The notes beneath the pieces are model-generated. The model was not told where the DNA came from, searched no databases, and saw nothing but the letters and a program-made list of their open reading frames with translations. Source: Comamonadaceae bacterium (lineage in GTDB: Bacteria; Pseudomonadota; Gammaproteobacteria; Burkholderiales; Burkholderiaceae_C). Taken from it: a DNA stretch of 64,000 nucleotides. The translations under genes and the position numbers were made by a program. The stretch lies in NCBI GenBank assembly GCA_027486755.1, contig JAIXOM010000062.1, forward strand, positions 1-64,000, written 5' to 3'. Shown in pieces: positions 24,343 to 33,212 of this stretch. Within the stretch, counting starts at the first letter, position 1. Each line of letters starts with the position of its first letter.

Positions 24343-26196
24343 TTACTTGTACATGGCCTCGATCTGGTCGGCATACTTCTTTTCAACCAGCTTGCGCTTG
24401 AGCTTCATCGTGGGCGTCAGCTCTTCGTCCTCGGCGCTGAGCTGGCGGTCGAGCAGGAAGAACTTTTTGATCTGCTCAACGCGGGCGAACTTGGCATTGA
24501 CCCGATCCATTTCAGCCTGTACCAATTCTTGCACCTCGGGCGCCCTCGTCAAGCTGGCGTAATTACTGAAGGGGATTTCCCGATCCTGGGCGAATTTTTC
24601 CACGTTGTCCTGGTCGATCATGATGATGGCCACCAGGTAGGGTCGTTTGTCGCCAATGACCACCGCGTCGGTGATATAGGGCGAGAACTTGAGCTCGTTT
24701 TCCAGCTCGGACGGAGTGATGTTCTTGCCGCCGGCAGTGATGATGATGTCCTTCATCCGGTCGGTGATGCGAAGGTAACCGTCGGCGTCAACCACGCCCA
24801 CGTCGCCGGTGTGCAGCCAGCCATCGGCGTCGATCGCCTCGGCGGTTTTGTCGGGCAAGTTCAAATAGCCCTTGAAGACATTGGTCCCGCGCACCAGGAT
24901 CTCGCCGGTGCTCGGATCAATCCGCACCTCGTTGAATCCGGCCGCCGGCCCGATCGAGCCGGGCTTGATCCGCCCCGGCGGGTTGCCGGTGGAAGCACCG
25001 CAAGTCTCGGTCATGCCCCAGACTTCGAGCATGGGCACACCCAGGGCCAGGTACCAGCGCACCAGCTCGGGTGAAATGGGAGCCGCCCCGGTCACGCAGT
25101 AGCGGGCCCGGTGTATGCCGATCAGCTTGCGCGTGTTGTCCAGCGCCAGCAGGCGCGCCAGCAAAAACTGCAGCTTGAGCGCCGCACCCACCGGCCGGCC
25201 GGCCAGCACCGCATCGGCCACCCGGTAGCCGATGGCAATCGCCCAGGCATAGGCCAGCTGTTGTAGCCGGCTCGACTCCTTGAGTGCGATCATCACGCCC
25301 GAGTAGAACTTTTCCCAGACCCGGGGCACGGCGGTAAACACCGTCGGTGCGATTTCGCGCACGTTTTCGGGCACGGTTTCCGGGTTCTCGACGAAGTTGA
25401 GCTTGCAGCCGGTGTAGAGCGAAAAATACTCACCGCCCACCCGCTCGGCGATATGGCATAGCGGCAAGAAGCACATGCATTCGTCGTCGGTGTTGCGCGA
25501 TATCAGGGTGTTGTAGCCGCGCACGGTGTGCACCAGGGCGCGGTGGCTGTGCATGGCGCCCTTGGGCCTGCCGGTGGTGCCCGAGGTATAGACCAAAATG
25601 GCCAGATCGTCGGGCTGCAAGGCCTGCAAGCGCTGGGCCATCACCGGCTCCTGCTGCGCCATGTGCTCGCGCCCGATCTCGCGCAGCCGGCTCAGGCTGA
25701 TGACCATGCGGTCTTGCAGTCCGCGCAGGCCTTCGTCGTCATAAACGATGATCTGGCGCAGCCGGGGCAGTTGGTCGCGCACTTCCAGGGCTTTGTCGAG
25801 TTGCTCGTCGTCTTCGACAAAGAGCATTACCGTGCCGGAGTCTTCGCAGAGGTATTGAACCTGAGAGGGCGCATCGGTCGGGTAGATGCCATTGCTCACC
25901 GCCGCGCAGCTGAGCACGGCCAGGTCGGTCGTCACCCATTCCCGCCGGGTGTTGGCCAAGATGGAGACCACCTCGCCGCAGGCCAGGCCCAGCTGCAACA
26001 AGCCGGCGGTGATTTCGCGCACCGCCTGCCCAACTTCCTGCCAGTTTTGGCTGTGCCAGATGCCCAGCTCCTTCTGACGCAGCCAGACCTGATGGCTGCG
26101 CTCCGTGACCGCGTTCCAGAACAGGGCGGGCAGGGTTTCGCCCGCGAGCACCACCCGGGTTTCGGGCGCGATCTGATCGGCTTGCCAGAGGTTCAT
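24343..26196 (-). CDS. AMP-dependent acyl-CoA synthetase
   Basis: 617-residue adenylate-forming ligase. The P-loop YTSGTTGRPKGAMHSHRAL, the A5-type motif VWGMTETCGAS and the DGWLHTGDVGVVDADGYLRITDR region are all present. It resembles long-chain fatty acid-CoA ligases. It sits between livF and livJ in a transport operon, so it probably activates the imported acid. The start is 5 nt after the livF stop. Confidence 0.9.
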   Translation of the reverse strand: MNLWQADQIAPETRVVLAGETLPALFWNAVTERSHQVWLRQKELGIWHSQNWQEVGQAVREITAGLLQLGLACGEVVSILANTRREWVTTDLAVLSCAAVSNGIYPTDAPSQVQYLCEDSGTVMLFVEDDEQLDKALEVRDQLPRLRQIIVYDDEGLRGLQDRMVISLSRLREIGREHMAQQEPVMAQRLQALQPDDLAILVYTSGTTGRPKGAMHSHRALVHTVRGYNTLISRNTDDECMCFLPLCHIAERVGGEYFSLYTGCKLNFVENPETVPENVREIAPTVFTAVPRVWEKFYSGVMIALKESSRLQQLAYAWAIAIGYRVADAVLAGRPVGAALKLQFLLARLLALDNTRKLIGIHRARYCVTGAAPISPELVRWYLALGVPMLEVWGMTETCGASTGNPPGRIKPGSIGPAAGFNEVRIDPSTGEILVRGTNVFKGYLNLPDKTAEAIDADGWLHTGDVGVVDADGYLRITDRMKDIIITAGGKNITPSELENELKFSPYITDAVVIGDKRPYLVAIIMIDQDNVEKFAQDREIPFSNYASLTRAPEVQELVQAEMDRVNAKFARVEQIKKFFLLDRQLSAEDEELTPTMKLKRKLVEKKYADQIEAMYK

Positions 26197-26200
26197 GCCA

Positions 26201-26998
26201 TTACCGCCAGTTCTTCTTTTTCTTCCAGCGCCGCTCGCCGCGCACGCCGGCGTCTTTCATGCCGAGGTAGAACTCCCGGATGTCGTCTTTCTCGCGCAGG
26301 CGCTCGCAGCTGTCTTCCATGACGATGCGGCCGTTTTCCAGCACATAGCCATAGTCGGCCGCATTGAGCGCCATATTAGCGTTTTGCTCGACCAGCAAGA
26401 TGGTGGTGCCACGCTCGCGGTTGATGCGCACCACGATCTCGAAGATTTCTTTGGTCAGCTTCGGGCTCAGACCCAGGCTGGGCTCGTCGAGCAAGATCAG
26501 CTCAGGCCTGGCCATCAGGGCGCGCGAGATGGCCAGCATCTGCTGCTGTCCGCCCGAGAGCAGGCCAGCGTCCTGCCCGGCGCGTTCGCGCAGGATCGGG
26601 AAGTAGGCGAAAACCGTCTCCATGTCGCTGGCCACCGCGTCGCGGTCGCTGCGGGTGTAGGCGCCCATCAGCAGGTTGTCGCGCACCGACAGCAGGGGAA
26701 AGACCTCGCGGCCCTCAGGCACATGCGAGAGCCCGCGGCGCACGATCTCCGCCGGGTCGCGGGCGGTGATGTCCTGCCCCTGAAAAAGCACCTGGCCCTT
26801 GCGCGGATCGATGATGCCCGAGATGGTTTTGAGGATGGTGGTCTTGCCCGCCCCGTTGGAGCCCAGCACGGTGGCAATTTGGCCGCGCTGCACCTTGAGG
26901 CTGACGCCGCGGATGGCGCGGATAGGCCCATAGGCGCTCTCCACATTGGCCAGCACCAGCAGCGGCTCGTCGTTCACGGCAGCAGCATCCTGGCTCAT
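26201..26998 (-). CDS. livF: ABC transporter ATP-binding protein, LivF type
   Basis: 265 residues with Walker A GSNGAGKTTILKT, signature LLSGGQQQMLAI and Walker B LILLDEPSLGL. LivF-like start region LLVLANVESAYGPIRA. It overlaps livG by 4 nt. The last residues (GERRWKKKKNWR) are an unusual basic tail. Confidence 0.92.
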   Translation of the reverse strand: MSQDAAAVNDEPLLVLANVESAYGPIRAIRGVSLKVQRGQIATVLGSNGAGKTTILKTISGIIDPRKGQVLFQGQDITARDPAEIVRRGLSHVPEGREVFPLLSVRDNLLMGAYTRSDRDAVASDMETVFAYFPILRERAGQDAGLLSGGQQQMLAISRALMARPELILLDEPSLGLSPKLTKEIFEIVVRINRERGTTILLVEQNANMALNAADYGYVLENGRIVMEDSCERLREKDDIREFYLGMKDAGVRGERRWKKKKNWR

Positions 26999-27861
26999 CG
27001 CTGAGCCCCTTTTTGCGCCGGGGCAAGTCCTGGTGTAGGAGCTTGGGGCGACGCTTGTGGCCTGCGCAGGCTGGCGACATCGTCGACCGAGCCTAAATAA
27101 GCTTCGATCACCCCCGGGTCGCTTTGCACTTGGGCCGGTGTACCCAGGGCCAGCACCTGTCCCTGGTTCATGGCCAGCACCCGGTCCGAGACCCTAGAGA
27201 CCAGCGACATATCGTGTTCGACCATCAGCACCGTGATGCCCAGCTCGTGCCGGATGTCCTGGATCCAGAACGCCATGTCGTCGGTTTCCTCGACATTCAG
27301 GCCCGATGAGGGCTCGTCGAGCAGCAACAGGCGCGGCTCGGTACACAGCGCGCGGCCAAGTTCGACCACCTTGCGCACCCCGTAGGGCAGGCCAGCAACC
27401 AGGCTGTCACGGTGATGCTGCAGGTCGAGAAATTCGATCACCTTTTCAGCCTGCTCGCGGGCCCGCAGTTCGGCCTGTCTGACCCGGGGGGTGAACAGCA
27501 GGTCATGCCAGGGCTTGCTCTGTCGGTGCGTGTGGCAGCCGATCAGCAGGTTGTGCAGCACGCTCGCATGCTCAAACAGCTCGATGTTCTGGAAGGTGCG
27601 GGCAATGCCTGCCCCGGCCACCTGGTGGGCCGGCATGTCGGTCAGCGTCATCGGGCCCTGCGGACCGCTGTAGCTGATGCTGCCACTGGTGGGGGTGTAG
27701 ATGCGGCTGATCAGGTTGAACACTGTGGTCTTGCCTGCGCCATTGGGCCCGATCAAGGTGAATACCTCGCCGGCTTGCACCTCAAAGCTCACCTCGTTGA
27801 CGGCCAGCACGCCGCCAAAGCGCACGCTCAGGCCCTGCGCTTGCAGCAGCGGGGCGCTCAC
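26995..27861 (-). CDS. livG: ABC transporter ATP-binding protein, LivG type
   Basis: 288 residues with Walker A GPNGAGKTTVFNLI, a LivG-type loop with GIARTFQNIELF, Walker B LLLLDEPSSGLN and the LivG motif DDMAFWIQDI. A proline- and alanine-rich tail follows residue 260. Partner of livF in the operon. Confidence 0.92.
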   Translation of the reverse strand: MSAPLLQAQGLSVRFGGVLAVNEVSFEVQAGEVFTLIGPNGAGKTTVFNLISRIYTPTSGSISYSGPQGPMTLTDMPAHQVAGAGIARTFQNIELFEHASVLHNLLIGCHTHRQSKPWHDLLFTPRVRQAELRAREQAEKVIEFLDLQHHRDSLVAGLPYGVRKVVELGRALCTEPRLLLLDEPSSGLNVEETDDMAFWIQDIRHELGITVLMVEHDMSLVSRVSDRVLAMNQGQVLALGTPAQVQSDPGVIEAYLGSVDDVASLRRPQASPQAPTPGLAPAQKGAQR

Positions 27862-27895
27862 GGCTGCCCTCCGCAGGGGCTATGGGGGCGGGACA

Positions 27896-28972
27896 TCATT
27901 TGAGGCGGTCCGATTTCTGGAAGGACTTCTGCCGCTTGAACATGCCCTGGCGGTAGAAGGGGAACAGTTGCAGATAGGCGCGGATCTTGAGCCAACGGCC
28001 ATACAGGCCCATGGGCTCAAACAGCACAAAAGCCACCAGCACCGCGCCGTAGACCACGGCCTTGAGACCCGGCGCGCCGCCTATGGCCTCGGGCAGGAAG
28101 TCTTTAACCACCGAGATCGCCTGCGGCAGGCCAATGAGAAAGATAGCGCCGAGAAAAACACCGTGAATGAAGCCCAGGCCCCCGATGACCACCATCAGCA
28201 GCAGGTCGATGGACTGGATGATGTTGAACTGATCGGGGGTGAGAAAGCGGATCTGGTGCGCGTACAGGGCCCCGCCTATGCCGGCCAGCGCGGCCGAAAA
28301 GGAAAAGCTCAGGGTCTTGTAGTAGGCCAGGTGTATGCCCATGCTCTGGGCTGAGATTTCGGAGTCGCGGATGGCCACAAAAGCGCGGCCGGTGGGCGAA
28401 CGCAGCAGGTTCAGGCAGGCCAGCGTGGCCAGCACCGTGACCACCAGGCAGACAAAGTAAAACGAGCTGCCGGTATCGGCGACCCAGCCAAACATCTGCG
28501 GCGCGCTCACCGTCTTGCCGGTGTTACCGCCGGTCACGCTCTCCCAGCGCGCAAACACCTCTTCAACGATGAAACCAAATGACAGCGTGGCAATGCCCAG
28601 GTAGATGCCCTTGACCCGCAGCGCCGGCAGGCCTACCACCACCCCGACCGCAGCCGACAGCAGGCCGGCCGCAGCCATGGCCAGCGGGAAGGGCCAGCCC
28701 ATATTGGTAAGCACGGCTTGGGTGTAGGCGCCCACGCCCAGGAAGGCCGCGTGGCCGATGGAAAACAGGCCGGTAAAGCCAGCCAGCATCATCAGGCCCA
28801 GGCCGACCACCGAATAGATCAGGATGAAGGTCAGCTGCGCCAGCAGGTATTCCGACAGCAGCCAGGGCGCGGCCAGCAGCAGCAGGCCCAACAGGCCATA
28901 CCAGAAGCGATGGCCCTCGTGCTTGGCCAGGCTCAGGTCCTGCGCATAGCTGGTCTTGAAGATAAAGCGCAT
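27896..28972 (-). CDS. livM: ABC transporter permease, LivM type
   Basis: 358-residue membrane protein with about ten hydrophobic segments. The LivM signature GLMMLAGFTGLFSIGHAAFLGVGAY and the cytoplasmic loop AIRDSEISAQSMGIHLAYYK are present. The C-terminal soluble end is basic (KSFQKSDRLK). Confidence 0.9.
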   Translation of the reverse strand: MRFIFKTSYAQDLSLAKHEGHRFWYGLLGLLLLAAPWLLSEYLLAQLTFILIYSVVGLGLMMLAGFTGLFSIGHAAFLGVGAYTQAVLTNMGWPFPLAMAAAGLLSAAVGVVVGLPALRVKGIYLGIATLSFGFIVEEVFARWESVTGGNTGKTVSAPQMFGWVADTGSSFYFVCLVVTVLATLACLNLLRSPTGRAFVAIRDSEISAQSMGIHLAYYKTLSFSFSAALAGIGGALYAHQIRFLTPDQFNIIQSIDLLLMVVIGGLGFIHGVFLGAIFLIGLPQAISVVKDFLPEAIGGAPGLKAVVYGAVLVAFVLFEPMGLYGRWLKIRAYLQLFPFYRQGMFKRQKSFQKSDRLK

Positions 28973-29004
28973 GGCTCAGCGGGTCTCCAGCAGGGCGGGG
29001 TGGC

Positions 29005-29880
29005 TCATACCTTTTTGCTCAGGCGTTCGCCAAACAGGCCGTTGGGTTTGACCATCAGCATGACCAGTACCACCACATAGGCGGCGATGTCCTTGAAGCC
29101 TTCGGGCAGGTAAAAGCCGGCCAGCGATTCGACCACGCCGATGATGATGCCGCCCACCAGGGCGCCGGGCAGGCTGGTAAAGCCGCCGACGACTGCCGCC
29201 GGAAAGGCCTTGAGGCCGATGAAGCCCATATTGGCATGCACAAAGGTGATGGGGGCCAGCAGCAAGCCGGCAATGGCGGCCATGACCGCGGCCAGCGCCC
29301 AGACCAGGCCATTGAGCCGCTGCACCGGAATGCCCATGTAGTAGGCCGCCAGCTGGTTTTGCGAGGACGCTTGCATGGCAATGCCCAGCTTGGTGTATCG
29401 AAACAGGGCAAACAGCAGCGCACTGAGCACCGCGGTCAGCCCCATCACCATGAGGTGCTCCATGGGAACGATCAGGCCGCCGGCCTGCAGCAACTGGTCT
29501 TTGTAGGGCACGGGCAGCACATGGGTGTCGGTGCCGAAGCCGGGCAGCATGGTGATCAGCCCGCGTGCGACATAGCCCACACCGATGGTGAGCATGACGA
29601 TGGAAAACGCGGGTTGCCCCAAGATGGGCCGGATCAGCGCTCGCTCGAGCAGCAGGCCGAACAGCGCCATGCCGGCCATGGCCGCCAGCACCGCCAGCCA
29701 GAAGGGAAAGCCCAGCACCGTCATGCACACCAGGCCGCCAAAGGCGCCGAGCATCATGAGTTCGCCCTGAGCGAAGCTCACGGTTTCGGTGGCCTTGTAG
29801 ATGAGCACGAAACCCAGGGCGATCAGCCCGTAGATGCAGCCCAGGGCGACGCCGCTGATCACCAGCTGCACGAATTGCAC
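29005..29880 (-). CDS. livH: ABC transporter permease, LivH type
   Basis: 291-residue permease with LISGVALGCIYGLIALGFVLIYK at the N-terminus, the FAQGELMMLGAFGG motif and the AFPAAVVGGFTSLPGALVGGI loop typical of LivH. It is the first gene of the transport and ligase operon. The upstream 145 bp showed no clear promoter by eye. Confidence 0.92.
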   Translation of the reverse strand: MQFVQLVISGVALGCIYGLIALGFVLIYKATETVSFAQGELMMLGAFGGLVCMTVLGFPFWLAVLAAMAGMALFGLLLERALIRPILGQPAFSIVMLTIGVGYVARGLITMLPGFGTDTHVLPVPYKDQLLQAGGLIVPMEHLMVMGLTAVLSALLFALFRYTKLGIAMQASSQNQLAAYYMGIPVQRLNGLVWALAAVMAAIAGLLLAPITFVHANMGFIGLKAFPAAVVGGFTSLPGALVGGIIIGVVESLAGFYLPEGFKDIAAYVVVLVMLMVKPNGLFGERLSKKV

Positions 29881-30025
29881 GAATCAAATCTCCAACAAAG
29901 ACCGATTTATAGCCTTGACGCTAAGCCTTTGTCTTTAGGGGTTGATCCGATCAGGGTAGACCCCGCCCTTGGCCAAGACGCAAACCAAGCTCACGGTTGA
30001 GCCCGATTGCGGTTCTTTGTGAGGC

Positions 30026-30874
30026 TCAGAACTCGAGGTTATCGATCAGGCGGGTTTTGCCCAGGCGTGCGGCCCCCAGGGCCACTAGCGCCTGATCAGC
30101 CAGAGCGCCCTCAGGCGCCAGCAAATCGGTGCGACGGCGCACCGTCAGGTAGTCGCTTTGCCAGCCCCGCGCATTGAGGGCTTGCAGGGCCTGCGCTTCC
30201 AGGGCGGGCAGCGCCTCGGCCCCGTTCTGCCGTGTTTGCAGCGCCAGTTGCTGTAGGGCGCGAGACAGAGCCACCGCCTCGATGCGATGCTCAGCACTGA
30301 GGTAGCCGTTACGAGAAGACAAGGCCAGGCCGTCATCAGCCCTGCGCGTGGCGGCCGTGACGATCTCGATCGGCAGGGCAAATTGGCGCACCATATGCCG
30401 GATCACCAACTGCTGCTGGTAGTCCTTCATGCCAAACAGGGCCACGCCCGCTGCCTTGCCGGCAAACACCGCCTGGAACAACTTCATCACCACGGTGCAG
30501 ACCCCGGTGAAAAAGCCAGGCCGAAAATGCCCTTCCAAAATATCGGCCAGGGCTGGGTCGGGCAGCACCTTGAAGGTTTGCGCTTGCGGGTAGAGCTCGG
30601 CTTCGGCAGGCGCGAACAGCACCTGGCAGCCTGTGGCCTTGAGCTGCGCTGCGTCCTCACTGAGAGTGCGCGGATAGCTGTCAAAGTCTTCGTGCGGCGC
30701 AAACTGCAGGCGGTTGACGAAGATGCTGGCCACCGTCATGTCACCCAGGGCCCGAGCCTGCTGGACCAGATCAAGATGGCCCTGGTGCAAATTGCCCATG
30801 GTGGCCACAAAGGCCGGCTTGTGGCTGCCTGACAGCGCAGCGCGCAGATCGGCAAGGGTGTGAACGATCAACAT
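30026..30874 (-). CDS. panC: pantothenate synthetase
   Basis: 282 residues. PanC joins pantoate and beta-alanine using ATP. The adenylate-binding motif is [14 protein letters not shown], and [15 protein letters not shown] and [12 protein letters not shown] are further conserved blocks. It follows panB on the same strand with about 70 bp between them. Confidence 0.95.
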   Translation of the reverse strand: MLIVHTLADLRAALSGSHKPAFVATMGNLHQGHLDLVQQARALGDMTVASIFVNRLQFAPHEDFDSYPRTLSEDAAQLKATGCQVLFAPAEAELYPQAQTFKVLPDPALADILEGHFRPGFFTGVCTVVMKLFQAVFAGKAAGVALFGMKDYQQQLVIRHMVRQFALPIEIVTAATRRADDGLALSSRNGYLSAEHRIEAVALSRALQQLALQTRQNGAEALPALEAQALQALNARGWQSDYLTVRRRTDLLAPEGALADQALVALGAARLGKTRLIDNLEF

Positions 30875-30946
30875 GTCTGGGGTCTGCGCATGGGCGCCAT
30901 CAGGCGCTCGTGGACGATGCGCAGACTGTACCTTGCGCCCAGGGCC

Positions 30947-31828
30947 TCACCAGCCGTGGGTGTCATCTACGGGAAAGCTGCCATCCTTGACCGCTTTGAC
31001 ATACGCCTGTATGGCATCGCGCACGCCGCTGGCGCCTTCCATGAAGTTGCGCACAAACTTTGGGTTCTTGCCCAGGTTGACGCCCAGCATGTCGTGCATG
31101 ACCAGCACCTGGCCAGCCGTGCCCCTGCCCGCGCCTATGCCTATGGTGGCACAGCGCTTGAGCTCGCCGGTGAGTTCGGCCGACAGGCGGGCTGGCACCA
31201 TCTCCAGCACCAGCATGGCTGCGCCTGCGTCCTGCAGTTCATGGGCGTGGCGTTTGAGGGTGGCCGCTGCATCGTCGCCCTTGCCCTGCACCCGGTAGCC
31301 GCCCAGGGCGTGTACCGTCTGCGGCGTCAGGCCCAGATGCGCGCACACCGGAATGCCGCGCTCGACCAGAAAGCGCACGGTCTCGGCGGTCCAGCCGCCG
31401 CCTTCGAGCTTGACCATGTGCGCGCCGGCCTGCATCAGCACCGCTGCGCTGCGCAAGGCCTGCTCGCGCGACTCGTGATAAGTGCCAAAGGGCAGGTCGC
31501 CGATCACCCAGGCGGTGCCTTGCACCCGGCGCAGGCCGCGCACCACGCTCTCGGTGTGGTAGCGCATGGTCTCCAGGCTCACGCCCACCGTGCTATTTAG
31601 ACCCTGGCAGACCATGCCCAAGGAGTCGCCCACCAAAATCGTTTCCACCCCGGCAGCGTCGGCCACCGCCGCAAAAGTGGCGTCGTAGGCGGTGAGCATC
31701 ACGATCTTCTCGCCGCTGGCATGCATTTCCCGCAGGCGCGGCAGGCTCACCGGGCGGCGCGAAGCGGGCACGCTCGCGGGGGGCAGGGTGCCGTAGGGGG
31801 AGGACGGGTTGGAGGGGGTTTCGTTCAC
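30947..31828 (-). CDS. panB: 3-methyl-2-oxobutanoate hydroxymethyltransferase
   Basis: 293 residues. PanB makes ketopantoate from 2-oxoisovalerate. It has [30 protein letters not shown] with the metal ligands Asp, [11 protein letters not shown]-like [10 protein letters not shown], and [20 protein letters not shown] Ser/Pro-rich N-terminal leader of about 25 residues precedes the barrel. Confidence 0.95.
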   Translation of the reverse strand: MNETPSNPSSPYGTLPPASVPASRRPVSLPRLREMHASGEKIVMLTAYDATFAAVADAAGVETILVGDSLGMVCQGLNSTVGVSLETMRYHTESVVRGLRRVQGTAWVIGDLPFGTYHESREQALRSAAVLMQAGAHMVKLEGGGWTAETVRFLVERGIPVCAHLGLTPQTVHALGGYRVQGKGDDAAATLKRHAHELQDAGAAMLVLEMVPARLSAELTGELKRCATIGIGAGRGTAGQVLVMHDMLGVNLGKNPKFVRNFMEGASGVRDAIQAYVKAVKDGSFPVDDTHGW

Positions 31829-31946
31829 GGTGGCGGCATCTTCAAGTCAGGGGGAAGGCAGTTTATACAGCCGGGCGCTTGTGATCCAGTGCCTTTCCCC
31901 TGCGGCGGGTGCGGGCTCAGACTGGCACGGTTCAGGTGGGCCAGAT

Positions 31947-32879
31947 TCAGACCGGCATATATGCCAGCCGCACATAGATGGGCGCAAAGGCTTCGGCCTG
32001 CGTGACATCGACCAGTCCCTCCTTGGCCAGTTCGAGCAGGGCGATGAAGGTCACCACCAAAACCGGCATGCCGCGCGAGGTATCGAAGAGATTTTCAAAC
32101 TCCACAAAACGCCGCCCTTGCAAGGTACGCAGCACAATGCTCATGTGTTCGCGCACGCTCAGCTGCTCGCGGCTGATCACATGGTGCTGTACCAGCTTGG
32201 CGCGCTTGACGATGTCGCGCCAGGCCTGCTGCAGGTCGACCAGATGCACGTCTGGAAAGCGCGGCTGCAAGGCCTGCTCCACATACACCTGGGCGCGCAC
32301 GATGTCGCGCCCGAGTTGCGGCACATCGCTCAGGCGCTGGGCGGCCAGCTTCATCTGCTCGTACTCGAGCAGACGTCGCACCAACTCTGCGCGCGGATCT
32401 TCCGTCTCCTGACCTTCGGCCGTCTTTTTGGGCGGCAGCAGCATGCGCGACTTGATCTCGATCAGCATCGCAGCCATCAGCAGGTATTCGGCCGCCAACT
32501 CCAGGTGGGTTGTGCGGATCTCATCGACATAGCTCAGGTATTGGCGGGTGACTGCCGCCATGGGGATATCGAGGATGTTGAAGTTTTGCTTGCGGATCAG
32601 ATAGAGGAGCAGGTCCAGCGGGCCCTCAAAGGCCTCCAGGAAGACCTGCAGCGCGTCGGGCGGGATGTAGAGGTCCTGCGGCAGCGCAAACAGCGGCTCG
32701 CCGTAGAGCCGGGCCAGCGCGACCTGGTCCACCACCTCAGGCATGGCCGGAATCACCGGGCCATGGGTGTCCTCGGCGCGCGCCTGGACCGGCACGGGCA
32801 GGGCCATGGGCAGCTCGGCCTGAGCCGAGCTCGCAGGGCTTTCAGCGGGTAGCGGCCCCGGGGACGGATCGACGTTCAA
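31947..32879 (-). CDS. scpA: segregation and condensation protein A
   Basis: 310-residue kleisin partner of SMC. The conserved FEGPLDLLLYLIRKQNFNILDIPMA block marks the N-terminal SMC-binding region, and VTFIALLELAKEG lies in the winged-helix C-terminus. The first 55 residues are Pro/Ala-rich. scpB is not in the window. Confidence 0.92.
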   Translation of the reverse strand: MNVDPSPGPLPAESPASSAQAELPMALPVPVQARAEDTHGPVIPAMPEVVDQVALARLYGEPLFALPQDLYIPPDALQVFLEAFEGPLDLLLYLIRKQNFNILDIPMAAVTRQYLSYVDEIRTTHLELAAEYLLMAAMLIEIKSRMLLPPKKTAEGQETEDPRAELVRRLLEYEQMKLAAQRLSDVPQLGRDIVRAQVYVEQALQPRFPDVHLVDLQQAWRDIVKRAKLVQHHVISREQLSVREHMSIVLRTLQGRRFVEFENLFDTSRGMPVLVVTFIALLELAKEGLVDVTQAEAFAPIYVRLAYMPV

Positions 32880-32938
32880 GATGCAGCCGGCAGTCTGGGC
32901 GGTTCGGGAGGTGCGGTGCGCGCGGTGTGAGCCGTCAA

Positions 32939-33157
32939 TTACTGGCTGTTGGGGTGACCGGTGGTTTGATACACATAGCCCTTTTGCCGAACCCGGCCCT
33001 GCGCGAATTCCTGCTGATCAGTCCGGTCGACAGGCTGCTCCCACCAGATCGAGCGCCCCTGACGCTGGCGCGCTTCCAAATCGGGCTCGCTGGCTTTGAG
33101 CTGCTCGATGAAGTTGGTGATGCCTGAGGTGTAGTCGGGACGGCGGAAGATGGGCAT
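32939..33157 (-). CDS. DUF3460 family protein
   Basis: 72 residues, MPIFRRPDYTSGITNFIEQL, then RQGRSIWWEQPVDRTDQQEF. This short family is typical of Burkholderiales and often lies beside scpA. Function unknown. Confidence 0.8.
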   Translation of the reverse strand: MPIFRRPDYTSGITNFIEQLKASEPDLEARQRQGRSIWWEQPVDRTDQQEFAQGRVRQKGYVYQTTGHPNSQ

Positions 33158-33212
33158 GGCGCTGGCAATCTCGGTAAAAGCAACATTTTAGGCGCTGGCG
33201 CCTGCCCAGGCC

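Noticed and set aside
29236-30000. 254-codon plus-strand frame over livH
   Set aside because: Gln/His-rich antisense shadow; livH on the other strand has all family motifs.
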